DNA of 64,000 nt from Triatoma infestans. Taxonomy: Eukaryota; Arthropoda; Insecta; Hemiptera; Reduviidae. Made by a program: the position numbers and the translations under genes. A model generated the notes under the pieces. The model saw only the letters and a list, made by a program, of their open reading frames with translations. It ran no database searches and was not told the DNA's origin. The stretch is taken from contig JAAEAF010000096.1 of assembly GCA_011037195.1 (NCBI GenBank), positions 371,256-435,255 of the forward strand. Reading direction: 5' to 3'. This document shows, piece after piece, positions 11,401 through 20,602 of this stretch (the stretch's first letter is position 1; every line of letters begins with the position of its first letter).

Positions 11401-11805
11401 TATCAATTTTGTTTGTTTTTTTTTGTTACAATAAATAGATTTTAGGAGGATCTAGGGGAGTCGGAAGGTCACGCTTCCCACAAATGCTGTTTATAGTTTT
11501 TAGGTTTATTGGACCCCCCCCCATACATATAATATTGTAGCCAGTTAAATGCTTAGTAAAAATTCCATGTTTTCAAATAATGGTCAATAAATAATGACTA
11601 GGGGCAAATTGCAGCAAGAGAAATTCGTTTTCGAGAGGTTTTTTCGAATGTAAAAATCTTCTTGAATAGACTAATCCAATGCAATGGTAAACGAACATGT
11701 TTTTCCAAGATGGAATTATTAATTTTATTTCTGTATTTAATAATTTCTTTTACTGATGAAAGATAAAAATCCCATAGCCATAAAATTATGGCCTAATCAT
11801 TTTCT
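11401..11805. other. Degenerate AT-rich DNA
   Basis: No gene. It contains a C run near 11514 and faint family S remnants (gcagcaagagaaattcg at 11612). Confidence 0.4.
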
Positions 11806-11895
11806 CTTACTGTCAGTAAGAGATAGTACTGTAATCGTGTCAAATTTTCGATACAGAGTTTTCACAAGAAATATACGGGATTTTTTGCGTAAAGA
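11806..11895 (+). repeat. Family S end A fragment
   Basis: TTCTCTTACTGTCAGTAAGA followed by ATCGTGTCAAATTTTCGATA. Confidence 0.6.
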
Positions 11896-12227
11896 GCTGT
11901 TTTTAGAATTATTATATTTACATATGAAAAACTGAATTATAAATTGAAAATTAGAATACTATAAAATTGCTAATTTAGTTAACCCACTAAATAATTATAC
12001 TACTAATTGAGGTTGTTTCAGAATTTTTATTCTTATTGTTATTAAAGCTGAATGTATTGAAGCGAGGTCGACCTTAACAAATATGCGGAATAAATATTGA
12101 ATCGGTCTCCTTCTACACGGCTGGCTAATTTCGCTGCTAATTAAATTACTTACAGATTGAAGTATTTTTTTAGTTTTATTTATTTATTTTTTCTTTATTT
12201 ATTTATTGTTATTATAAAAATAATAAT
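11896..12227. other. AT-rich DNA, nothing recognised
   Basis: No gene or element seen; TTTATT-rich near 12170-12230. Confidence 0.5.
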
Positions 12228-12325
12228 TATTACTTTCTCTTACTCCTACTAGGAGGAAGTATGGCGATCTTGTCAAATTTTCGATTTCGAGTTTTCATCG
12301 GAAAAAACTGGTTTTTAGAAACTGC

Positions 12326-12388
12326 TATGTATGTATGTATGTATGTATGTATGTGTATATGTGTGTGTGTGTGTCTGTGTGTGTGTAG
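12326..12388 (+). repeat. TATG / TG microsatellite
   Basis: Six or more TATG units followed by TG repeats, at the position where other family S copies also carry a short microsatellite. Confidence 0.85.
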
Positions 12389-13053
12389 TCAGTATAAGTT
12401 AGAAACTGAACTCTGCCAGAAAGTTCAAACTTGATGCTTCGTTTAATTTCCACTAGCGGACCTGACCATAAAGTCTTCGTCAAAATCGGTCAACCGGAAG
12501 TACCAATTACAGAATAGATCTTAGTTTGTTTTTTTTTGAGATTCGCCCAAAAACGGGTCCAACTTTTTTTCTTTAAACTTGGTATATTAGCTATCTCGTA
12601 CAAAGAACTGGGAAATTTTTATTTATAACATTTCTCATGAGAAGATTCATTTAAGGAGGGTTTTGGGGCATAGTGGTGGTGGGGTGATATATTTTCCACT
12701 AAAGTGGTATTTAATTTATTATATGATTCCATCATCTATATAATACTAATTAGGGTTAAATGTTTCTAAAATTCCGAATTTAAAAAAATGGGGTGATCGA
12801 AAGTGCTCTTTTACTATTTTTTTCTCCATAAAAACACGACCGGTTTCATTAAACTGTTTATACTAACTATACAGAGAGAGTCCTATCACGTTTTGAAGGG
12901 TTTTCGTGGGAGGAGTAGCTACTGTTTTCCTCAAAAAAGTTGTTTTATAAAGTTTAGATTTACACACTCATAAAAACGGAAGTCTAAACATTTGGGAAGG
13001 AGTATATGTTACAAGAGAATTAGTCAATTATATAACTGTAGATTGCAGTAAGA

Positions 13054-13293
13054 AGTCTAGTGGCTAGCGCGCTCGTCTTTCGTGCGAGAATTCAGGGTTA
13101 GATTGCCGTGAGAGCAAAGTCAATGTTCACCCACCTTCGTGATTAAAAGTGGGAAGCTACAGTTAGTAGCGCCCTAGGTAGCGAAGGCCGGAACTATGGA
13201 ACTAAACGGCGTGCTTACCACATATCCCCTATTCAAATCGCCGTCAGGCAAGCCTTGGTCCTTCATGGGCTGTTGGGCCACAGGGTTTTTAGT
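13054..13293 (+). repeat. SINE-B, complete, with 11-bp target duplication
   Basis: A 240-bp tRNA-headed SINE. The head TCTAGTGGCTAGCGCGCTCG matches a Pol III A box in the style of tRNA-Glu or -Asp, and AGGGTTAGATTGCC about 40 bases on fits a B box. The body has GGGAAGCTACAGTTAGTAGC and GGTCCTTCATGGGCTGTTGG. The 3' end is a T run (CAGGGTTTTT), not an A tail. The flanks TTGCAGTAAGA at 13043-13053 and 13294-13304 are identical and are the target-site duplication. They belong to family S end B, so this insertion postdates that element. Confidence 0.85.
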
Positions 13294-13345
13294 TTGCAGT
13301 AAGAGAATGTCGCGTGAGTATTTCTCACTAGATTTTTAATTTAAA

Positions 13346-14352
13346 AAAAAAGAATAGAAAGTAACAATATAATAATCGTAACAATGAAAATAATATAATT
13401 CCAATAATGTGGCACAATCTCTCTATTATTTAACCTCACCTGTTATCATAATAACACCTAAATGAATATATCTAAATTAATAGTGCGTATCAATTAATAT
13501 GGTATTTTAATAATACTTAGTTACATAGGAAATTATTTCAATGTCTACTGAAACTAATTAACAGAGCAATTATAGGAGCTAGTGTTATAGAAGCTTGTCT
13601 TAGATACAAATGGGTTCTACGTTCGGAAATCAACAGGTAATAGGAAACCAGCTTGTGGAAGCTAAGCAATAGTAAAGCAACTATAATAGAAATAAGATGT
13701 GAATTTTGACCAAAACAATAACAGCATCATCCATCTGTAATAGAATCAATCGCCAGCAGATTCCATCACCAACCGCATCAATGCGCCACTACCGCGCTCC
13801 AAGCCGGACATCAGCTACGCTTTACACTCCCTGGGCTTCAACTAAGACAGCCTTTTCTCATCTAGAAGATGTCTCTAGCTGACAGAAATTGAATATAAGC
13901 TGACCATCTGGAGGGACTGAGGGAGTCACCAAACCAACTTTACTTTAAAGTGTATGAGTGAGTCATCAAATTCATTATGACAATGCACAATCACCAGATT
14001 AACAGTAAACAGTGGCTAGTCAATCTCAAGTAGCCAAGGTTCATCAAACTAGGCTGCACTAGCTAATAGCGTTAGAACAAGCAAGAGTTCTAATGAGTCA
14101 AACCACCTGTTCAAGCGACTCGCTACATCAGTGAACATTCATCACGTCAGCAATAATATTTCACTCCTCGTTCAGTCACTTTACCCTCATTATCTCTTCT
14201 ATCCTTACTTAGCAAAATTGTTCAAATCAACCATTTCCTGTAACCATTACAGATCAGGATTTCCTATTACTAGCCCAGGCACAGCGGTTTTCAAGAATAT
14301 ATTAAACACAAGTCTTCCAGAAGTTGTTGGTGGTTGGTTCCGCAGAGCGGAA
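13346..14352. other. Unassigned intergenic DNA
   Basis: No convincing gene. The part at 13740-14230 has moderate GC and some resemblance to 36250-36780 (cttcactcctcg..cagtcact), suggesting a decayed shared repeat. The frame starting at 14131 runs into the hairpin repeat and has no domain. Confidence 0.4.
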
Positions 14353-14400
14353 AGCATCAGAGACATTTTCCTTGGTAGCCTGCTTCATTTTGTGGTCATC

Positions 14401-14430
14401 GACCGGTTTCGGGCGTTCGCCCATCTTCAG
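14401..14430 (-). ncRNA. Hammerhead-ribozyme-like core (opposite arm)
   Basis: The reverse complement reads CTGAAGA, then GGGC-GAAC-GCCC, then GAAACCGGTC, identical in the core to the copy at 14579-14608. The two cores lie in convergent arms of one hairpin. Confidence 0.5.
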
Positions 14431-14574
14431 GATGCGTTTTTCAGACAGTGTGACAACACAGACTTGCACAGAGCAAATTCAGTTTTACACACTGACTCAG
14501 TGTGTAAAATGAGTCAGTGTGTAAAACTGAATTTGCTCTGTCCAAGTCTGTGTTGCCACACTGTCTGAAAAACG

Positions 14575-14612
14575 CATCCTGAAGATGGGCGAACGCCCGA
14601 AACCGGTCGATG
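14575..14612 (+). ncRNA. Hammerhead-ribozyme-like core
   Basis: The order is CATC (stem I), CTGAAGA (14579-14585), an extra T, GGGC-GAAC-GCCC (stem II with loop), GAAA (14599-14602), CCGGTC, then GATG (stem I partner). This follows the hammerhead consensus CUGANGA - stem II - GAAA - stem III - UH. Stem III (ACCGGU) is self-complementary without a loop, so it would have to form between two copies, and cleavage would fall after C14608 in GUC. One base between CTGAAGA and stem II is not canonical. Activity is inferred only. Confidence 0.5.
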
Positions 14613-14744
14613 GCTGCAAAATGAAGCAGGCTACCACGGAAAATGTCTCGGATGTCTTCCAAAAGTTCACCAAGCAATTAAGCAACAATGAATAATAATA
14701 AAAAATTCATCTACCATTACACCACGATAGGTCTCTCAATAAAA

Positions 14745-15099
14745 ATTTCAATAACCTCGTGTGAAACACTCATCTGACTGTCATCACTGCAATATACAAA
14801 GTTATAAGCAACACATTTTCCGTAAAATTGGAATTTTCAGTAATTACTTGATTGGTTCCATTGTTGGAAATATGGAAGAACCTAAATTATAATGAAATGA
14901 CACCGCTGAGGAAATTGTGACTACTCAGATTACTCGGAAACCCCGTAAAGTAAATTTCCTCGAGGAGAGTTTATTTAAAAAAAAATTTATGGTCTCTAAC
15001 CGTTTAATTACTATTTCAAACTAATGAGATCAATCGATTGGTATCCTAACAGAAAAAATTTCACGGAATTGAAACAAAAACAAGTTTAATGAAGCCGGA
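14745..15099 (-). repeat. Family S remnant
   Basis: End B on the left (CGTGTGAAACACTCATCTGA, then ATCACTGCAATATAC) followed by degenerate sequence up to a SINE-A copy. Confidence 0.5.
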
Positions 15100-15358
15100 A
15101 AAAGACTGGCTCAGTGGTAACGTGTTGGACAAGCAACGTGGAGATTCCGAGTTCGAGTCTTGCAGTGCGGCCTTTAGATTTTCTCTTCCTAGGAGCGAGC
15201 CTCTACAGCTCACTGGCTGGAGATGGAAAGTGTTGTGTGTAACGAGAGAACACTATCTAGAAGTTGGCAATGGATTGAGAAGGCTCCGGCTGCCAATGAC
15301 CATAGATATTGACGCGCCTTAAATTAAAATATAATAAATAAAAAAAATAAATAAATAA
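15100..15358 (+). repeat. SINE-A, reference copy
   Basis: A tRNA-derived SINE of about 255 bp. The head has an A-box-like TGGCTCAGTGGTAACGTG and a B-box-like GAGTTCGAGTCTTGC about 35 bases apart. The body has TTCTCTTCCTAGGAGCGAGC, CTCTACAGCTCACTGGCTGG, CGAGAGAACACTATCTAGAA and TTGAGAAGGCTCCGGCTGCC. It ends with GCGCCTTAAATTAAA and a tail of AATAAA-like repeats. It is not a tRNA gene: after the tRNA-like head the sequence continues into an unrelated body shared by seven other copies in the window. SINEs of this kind depend on a LINE for movement. Confidence 0.85.
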
Positions 15359-15542
15359 AGCTGCTGGATAACTTAATTTCCAACTAAATTCTTTGTATTT
15401 TTGAAACACATTTAATTCTTATTAATATGCTGTTAGAATCGCATAAAATGTCATTTTAGAGGAAGTCATGATGTCATCCCTCACCCAGATGCTCCCTGAA
15501 AAATAAATTCCCAGAAATCTTTCGCAAGTGTAATTGTAATAC
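15359..15542. other. AT-rich DNA between SINEs
   Basis: Contains decayed family S sequence (ttaatatgctgttagaatcg). No gene. Confidence 0.4.
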
Positions 15543-15709
15543 AAAAAAAAACCCTATGGCGCTGCAGTTCCCACGCCGTTTAGTTCCAGTCTTCGCTACC
15601 TAGGGCGCTACTAACTATAGCTTCCCAGTTTTTATCACGATGCTGGCCCTCACGGGAATCGAACCCTGAATTCTCGCTTGAAAGGCGACTGCGCCACTAG
15701 ACCAACGTG
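15543..15709 (-). repeat. SINE-B, internally shortened, with target duplication
   Basis: Minus-strand copy with the tRNA-like head intact at its right end (GGTCTAGTGGCGCAGTCGCC in reverse complement) and a 9-base T run at its 3' end (A run at 15543-15551). The block around the GGTCCTTCATGGGC motif is missing. The flanks TTGTAATAC at 15534-15542 and 15710-15718 form the target duplication. Confidence 0.8.
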
Positions 15710-15718
15710 TTGTAATAC

Positions 15719-16150
15719 AAAGTTTCAAGAAAAACAGCTTAAAAAAAAAAACTGAAAACATTCATTCAATAAAAATGGTGATTCTGGTTAGGAAATTTTG
15801 ACTGTAACAGTAACATTATTGTCAAGGTCCCCCTTGGCAGTACCGATAGGAAATATTAAGTTTGAACTTGCGAATTTCACAGCCCAATTTCTTAAAACCA
15901 TTTTTTCGTATTATGGCGGAGAAAACCTAACTGCATTATTTCCCCTTATAGCGGTATGGATACATTGTCACAGTAAGGTTATCAAGTTCTGTCTCGCACC
16001 ACACTTCTTGATGCCAATTGTATAAAAACTTCAATATTATATACATGGGATAAGCAAAAATTATTAAAATGGCACTTTTGAGATAAAGATATGACGTCTG
16101 GGAAACATTTTTCAAGGGAAAGAAAAGTTTTAAACAAAAGTGTTAGGTCT
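15719..16150 (-). repeat. Family S remnant
   Basis: Minus-order blocks: CATTCAATAAAAATGGTGAT, GGTTAGGAAATTTTGACTG, ATATTAAGTTTGAACTTGCG, then diverged sequence. The frame at 15798-16025 shows no domain. Confidence 0.45.
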
Positions 16151-16159
16151 ACCTATATA

Positions 16160-16507
16160 CACGGTGACCATATTTCTGACAATGAAAATCGGGACAAGTT
16201 GGTAACATTTTTCAAAAGGAGCCTAAGTACCATACTCATAACATAAGGCGTAAGCATAAGTGAGAACAAACATATTCCAAGATTTTACGGCCACCCCATC
16301 AGCGCAAAGGCAATAACACGGGAGTTTATTCAGATACATTCAGTAAAAGTAAAATATAAATGTAACGATTTCGATATTTTTATTTTACTCTACAAACTTT
16401 TTCCATTAGCCGGACAATTCGTGACATTTTGGTCGTTATTCCGGACGCCGGGACACATTCCTTAAAATCGGGACTGTCCCGAATTTTTCGGGACCATATC
16501 TATAACC
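16160..16507. mobile_element. MITE-like element with GGTGACCATAT-type ends
   Basis: The left end GGTGACCATATTTCTGACAA and the right part GGGACTGTCCCGAATTTTTC followed by CGGGACCATATCTATAACC form imperfect inverted ends with internal CGGGAC palindromes, as in small non-autonomous DNA transposons. No transposase is encoded. A clean target duplication was not established. Confidence 0.4.
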
Positions 16508-16709
16508 TACAGGGTCAGAGAAAAAGACAAAGAGAAGGACGGAAGGAAGGATGGGCAGAGTTCGAATAGTGGGAATTTCACTTGGTAAGAGGTAGTTGTG
16601 TTTAGACAATAATAGAGAGAAACTATAATACAATTGCTATTTCAGTTATTAAAGAAAACTATTATGCACCAGTGATGCATTTAGGCACCAGTGGTGTCCG
16701 GTCACGAGG
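16508..16709. other. Unassigned
   Basis: Purine-rich at 16510-16560 (GGACGGAAGGAAGGATGGGC). No gene. Confidence 0.4.
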
Positions 16710-17040
16710 TCAGAATGGTAAAATTAAACATGTGTGTTGCTATATTATGCTATGATTTTCTTTAAACCTGACATATTAACTACCACTCATATAAAGACAG
16801 ATAACAACTCGTAGTTTAAACATTTTTTTGGGGAAAAATTCATTTTAGCAAGATCCGGGAGGCTGTGGTGTTTAAGTACACCATCACATCAGTATACTGT
16901 GTGGCTCCACTTGTAGGCAGAAAGAACAATTAAGTATTTAGTAAAAATTCCAAATGCTAAGAAAATTAAACAATTACAACTGTGAGAACTGCGCACGACA
17001 ATGAGATTGAATGTTTCATACCAGACTATTATTAATAAAG
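16710..17040 (+). repeat. Family S fragment ending in end B
   Basis: TTCTTTAAACCTGACATATT and GGGGAAAAATTCATTTTAGC, then a decayed end B (GAGATTGAATGTTTCATACC) at 17003-17022. Confidence 0.5.
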
Positions 17041-17121
17041 CTATATGATCAAAGTGTATTAATTTTCAAACCAGATGATTTTGTTTTAAAATGATAATTA
17101 ATTAGAATACTTAATTTTTGG

Positions 17122-17146
17122 TAATTTCATTTTTTTTTATTAATAG
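17122..17146 (+). promoter_or_regulatory. Possible 3' splice site of a 5'-UTR intron
   Basis: A pyrimidine-rich run followed by TTATTAATAG ends at 17146, 63 bases before the ATG of the PIG-N-like gene. The form fits an acceptor, which would put the promoter further upstream in a non-coding first exon. This is inference; no donor was assigned. Confidence 0.3.
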
Positions 17147-17209
17147 AACAAATTCATTGTTCTCAGAAATTTAAAATCAAAATTTATAAAAAAAAAAAGA
17201 ATCATAGAA

Positions 17210-20053
17210 ATGTTGTCAGGCAAGTTTCATTTTATTTTATGGTTCATAGCAATCATAATACATTTCATATTATTATTATCTGCATGGGATATGTTTCCAG
17301 CAAAAAATAATTACGCGCCGTTGAAATCATCAACTGAAGACAGACATACAGCCGGTTGTAAAAGAGCCGTCATCTTTTTGATTGGGGCATTAAACGCTAC
17401 AGCATTCTATAGAACAATGAACAATATGGAATACAGTTTGATCAATAATGTAGTGATGGAAACAGGAAGCTGGGGAATTACATGGTCCACGGATGTAACA
17501 ACATCTTCGGACAATATACAGTGTCTACTATCAGGTACCATAATCAATGATATACCTTGGTTTAGTACTCCTTATATACAGCCAGATGATCTGTCAAGAT
17601 ATATGAAGGATATCGTCTATATTGGACCACCATTAATTATTGATCATTTACAAATAAACACAAGTAATTGGCAGATACATACATATCCAAAAAACTGGGA
17701 TAAATATACAAAAAAATATGATGACGTTGCCATGGATAGCTGGGTTACTGAACAAACAAAAACCATATTGAAGGAGGTAAATTTTAAAAAGAAATTATCA
17801 AATGATAAAACACTTTTTATCATCTATTACGATGGTGTAAAAATCATTAACAAATATGAAGGTAAATATTCACCGAAAATTAATGACGCAATTAAAAGAA
17901 TACTATTGAATATAGAGACAATAGTTTATAAATTTAAAACAGCTTTCAAAGACGAAGAAACTGCCTATATTTTAGCTTCAGATTATACAATGACAGATAT
18001 TAAAGAATATGCTAAAGAAGAGTCAATATATGTGGCCACACCGGTACTCGCCTGGGGTGCACAAATCGCCGGCCATCTGTTGACCAAAAGTAAAGAATGG
18101 CCACTGCTGATAAAAGATCGTAAAGATATTGACTACAAAGATCTGACAACACTGCTAGCATGTATACTTGGCACACCGACACCAGCACATTCTGTCGGCC
18201 AACTTCCTTTCATTTATTTACAAAATAATTCATCAATGATTGCTCGTTGTGCATTGTCAAATGTAAAACAACTGCGATCACTTTATAGAGCTGTAAATGA
18301 TAATATAAATGGGAAAGCATTGTTGAAAGTTAGTAACTTGTTCGCGCCGATAGACAAGTACACAATTGATAATCTATATTCAATGTTTATAAACAGCATA
18401 GATCATAATAAATACAATGTTGTATTAGATGAATCTGAAACACTTATCATACAAATAATAAACGGTATTAAACATTATAAATATTATTATACGAGAATGG
18501 CTAAACTGCTTATACTGAGCCTGTATTCAGGATGGTTAATATATTTGAGTTGTGAAATGCTACGCTCAGCGACTGCTGAAGTCACTAATACGGCCGCTAG
18601 AGCTGCAAATGATTCACAGAGCACAGGCAATGGAAATACTAGGAAAAGTGATGGAATTACAGAGGAAGGCAGAAAGGTGCGTTGGTCATCTTTGTGGAAA
18701 CGATTACTGATAAGGACAACCAAAATGACATTTTTAATTGATCTAGTGTATATATTTGGTTCACTACTACTATTAACTATAACAATATTAGGAGCATGGC
18801 CAATTAAATTAATAATTTATTTAATTACATTGCTCTCTATTTGGTGGACAGTATTCAAATATAGTCAACGTTGGATTTCATGTAAGGAATTCCTATTTAA
18901 CAGAAATGATACATTTGCCAGTGTAAAATTCTGCGCTTTTTTAATGTTGCTAATATTATCATGTTTCTTTTTCTTAAACAACATTATGCTCACAGTGATT
19001 ACGCTAATTATAATGCTAACATTACCATTTGTTGACTTAAACGATGTTAAAAACTGTTACCTGGGCGATTGGATGTTATCTTCAATTATATTGATCTTCA
19101 GCCTATGCTATTCATCAGATATGAGCGCCAATTTAACTTGGATCCTATTGCAAACCGGGTATTGGATTATCTTTTCACTTGTGACATCTGCAATGTTTCA
19201 CATTAAATTAGTAGATTATCCATTGTTGGTTTTATCATTAATTGCAATTATTTTGGCCACTATAATAAACTGCTTACTAAAAGAACACATCATCGTTGAA
19301 AATTTTTGGATTTGGTTGCTGTCATTAACTTTTATTTTAAACATATTTGTAGGTAGTAATACGCTTATTATTAGGTTACTACAGAATGGCAACTGCTTGT
19401 GCATTCCTTATATGATGAAGGCTAAAGGTTATGAACCTATAACCTATCTCAGTATAATAATACATCTGACCACTTGGATCGCTGTGGAAACTTACCATAA
19501 AAATAATGAGGAAGAAAAATTACCCATAATGCAAGAAATACCAAATAAGTCAAGAGAAAATAGTAAAAAAGTGCAATGGAACGATGAAAGAAGAGCATTT
19601 CTATGCATTATCTATCTGCTGGTATGTTATTTAGCGCTAGGAAATCAGGAAAATATTGCCAACTTATTTACAAACATAGAAATGACATACAGCTATACAA
19701 ATTGGGCACCATTAATAATATATCTCATTAAACTTATGTGTATAACTTTAACAGTCACAATGTTCTATTTGATAATCACCAAAATATCATGTACGAGCAT
19801 GAAAATTGAACTGTTATGTTTATTGATAATTATGGCATTTATGGGCTATGTGTTGTTGGTAATAGCCCTAGTTATGAACTCTTTGAAAACAAATCAACAG
19901 TCAGTTTCTGATTATATTTTCAGCCAATTTTTAATACTAGCATTTCTAATTACATATCCCTTCAATCTTTGCCTGACTTCTACATCTTTGCTAAAATGGA
20001 CAGCTATGTACAACGAAGCTCGAACATCCACAACTCCAGCGCATATTTCTTGA
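17210..20053 (+). CDS. PIG-N/Mcd4-like GPI ethanolamine phosphate transferase 1 homologue, probable pseudoenzyme
   Basis: A 947-codon single-exon ORF, close to the usual length of PIG-N, which adds ethanolamine phosphate to the first mannose of GPI precursors in the ER membrane. Residues about 8-25 are an N-terminal membrane anchor; about 30-425 form the lumenal alkaline-phosphatase-type domain; about 429-925 hold some 12-14 hydrophobic segments, with a polar loop at 452-492. Family landmarks are IHFILLLSAWDMF (17-29), GSWGI (86-90), TPVLAWGA (277-284), HSVGQLP (327-333) and LALGNQENIANLF (808-820). Compared with PIG-N recalled from memory, the first metal-binding Asp (VADGLRAD) is Gly59, the TESRPGH motif is TTSSDNI with the candidate nucleophile Thr97 kept, D-TNG-H has become K211 and K215, SDHGMTD is SDYTMTD (Asp258 kept, His to Tyr259), and the GHPSE His is Glu271. 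The start is the first ATG after upstream stops. The intact frame with a ruined metal site suggests selection for a non-catalytic role. It could instead be a young or expanded retrocopy. Confidence 0.88.
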   Translation: MLSGKFHFILWFIAIIIHFILLLSAWDMFPAKNNYAPLKSSTEDRHTAGCKRAVIFLIGALNATAFYRTMNNMEYSLINNVVMETGSWGITWSTDVTTSSDNIQCLLSGTIINDIPWFSTPYIQPDDLSRYMKDIVYIGPPLIIDHLQINTSNWQIHTYPKNWDKYTKKYDDVAMDSWVTEQTKTILKEVNFKKKLSNDKTLFIIYYDGVKIINKYEGKYSPKINDAIKRILLNIETIVYKFKTAFKDEETAYILASDYTMTDIKEYAKEESIYVATPVLAWGAQIAGHLLTKSKEWPLLIKDRKDIDYKDLTTLLACILGTPTPAHSVGQLPFIYLQNNSSMIARCALSNVKQLRSLYRAVNDNINGKALLKVSNLFAPIDKYTIDNLYSMFINSIDHNKYNVVLDESETLIIQIINGIKHYKYYYTRMAKLLILSLYSGWLIYLSCEMLRSATAEVTNTAARAANDSQSTGNGNTRKSDGITEEGRKVRWSSLWKRLLIRTTKMTFLIDLVYIFGSLLLLTITILGAWPIKLIIYLITLLSIWWTVFKYSQRWISCKEFLFNRNDTFASVKFCAFLMLLILSCFFFLNNIMLTVITLIIMLTLPFVDLNDVKNCYLGDWMLSSIILIFSLCYSSDMSANLTWILLQTGYWIIFSLVTSAMFHIKLVDYPLLVLSLIAIILATIINCLLKEHIIVENFWIWLLSLTFILNIFVGSNTLIIRLLQNGNCLCIPYMMKAKGYEPITYLSIIIHLTTWIAVETYHKNNEEEKLPIMQEIPNKSRENSKKVQWNDERRAFLCIIYLLVCYLALGNQENIANLFTNIEMTYSYTNWAPLIIYLIKLMCITLTVTMFYLIITKISCTSMKIELLCLLIIMAFMGYVLLVIALVMNSLKTNQQSVSDYIFSQFLILAFLITYPFNLCLTSTSLLKWTAMYNEARTSTTPAHIS

Positions 20054-20066
20054 AAGATATTTTTGT

Positions 20067-20072
20067 AATAAA
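20067..20072 (+). terminator. Polyadenylation signal candidate
   Basis: AATAAA lies 14 bases after the stop of the PIG-N-like gene, which would give a very short 3' UTR. The region is AT-rich, so chance occurrence is possible. Confidence 0.4.
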
Positions 20073-20179
20073 AAATTTTAATTTCTTCAATTTTGAATTT
20101 TCAGCTTAAAAGTTTTAATTTTAAGATTATATTTAAAAATAGTAATTGGAATGAACACATGTTGAATTAAAACGAAATA
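20073..20179. other. AT-rich 3' flank of the gene
   Basis: No further coding sequence seen. Confidence 0.5.
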
Positions 20180-20600
20180 ATCTGGATATGAAACACACAA
20201 ACGACTTTCTGACTACCGTTACAAAAATGACATTTTTTTTTTTTTAATTTAACCTGCGCATGACAGTCCAGTGTGCTGACCACTTAGCTATTCCCTTCCC
20301 TAATGGCAACTATTATTTTAAAACTTATAATTTATTAAACAATTGACAAATTTTCTTTAAAGTTCGATATTTTCACTAGAACTAAGACAAACACATGGGG
20401 ATGAATAGTTGAAGTGATTAGAGCGAAGACCAGAAGAAAACGCCAATAACATTGATTAAACATAACCTTTAAATTTAGCGTCACAAAAATATAGTTTTTT
20501 CCAGAAAAATGTTACAAATAAAAGCGATAGGTTTACATCTGTGCAGTTAGCTTTCCAAGTTTAAAGGAAATCGTTACGGTCGTTTTCGAGAAAATTCCAA
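20180..20600 (-). repeat. Degenerate family S copy with a SINE-like tRNA head
   Basis: A decayed end B lies at 20180-20230 (ATCTGGATATGAAACACACA). Internal blocks include AAATAAAAGCGATAGGTTTA and AAATCGTTACGGTCGTTTTC. At 20250-20300 the minus strand reads GCTAAGTGGTCAGCACACTG, an A-box-like tRNA head after a T/A run, probably a truncated SINE of another type. Confidence 0.45.
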
Positions 20601-20602
20601 AA

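Larger units (their letters stand above)
12228..13345 (+). repeat. Family S copy with both ends, split by SINE-B
   Basis: End A lies at 12231 (ACTTTCTCTTACTCCTACTA) with the TGTCAAATTTTCGATTTCGA block. A TATG/TG microsatellite follows at 12326-12388. End B lies at 13294-13345 (TTGCAGTAAGAGAATGTCGC, then TGAGTATTTCTCACTAGATT). A SINE-B copy sits inside end B, showing that the SINE arrived later. Confidence 0.75.
14355..14655. repeat. H-unit hairpin (inverted pair of Penelope-type units)
   Basis: Two units of about 140-155 bp face each other as an inverted repeat with only a few mismatches. The centre at about 14480-14525 is itself repeated (CTGACTCAGTGTGTAAAATG). Each arm carries the same hammerhead-like core: 14579-14608 on plus, and its reverse complement at 14401-14430. 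The arms share CTGCTTCATTTTG, GACCGGTTTCGGGCGTTCGC and CAGACAGTGTG. Similar units occur at 32.1, 32.96, 54.5 and 63.5 kb. Assignment to Penelope-like retroelements rests on the hammerhead core and the pairwise arrangement, not on any protein. Confidence 0.75.

Noticed and set aside
14131..14688. Frames of 62-145 codons on both strands
   Set aside because: They are translations of the hammerhead-like hairpin and its flank; the same peptide appears on both strands because of the inverted repeat.
15100..15175. Possible tRNA gene
   Set aside because: The A and B boxes are present but the cloverleaf does not close, and the sequence continues into a repeated SINE body.
18487..18723. 78-codon minus-strand frame inside the PIG-N-like gene
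   Set aside because: Antisense shadow of a well-supported coding region.
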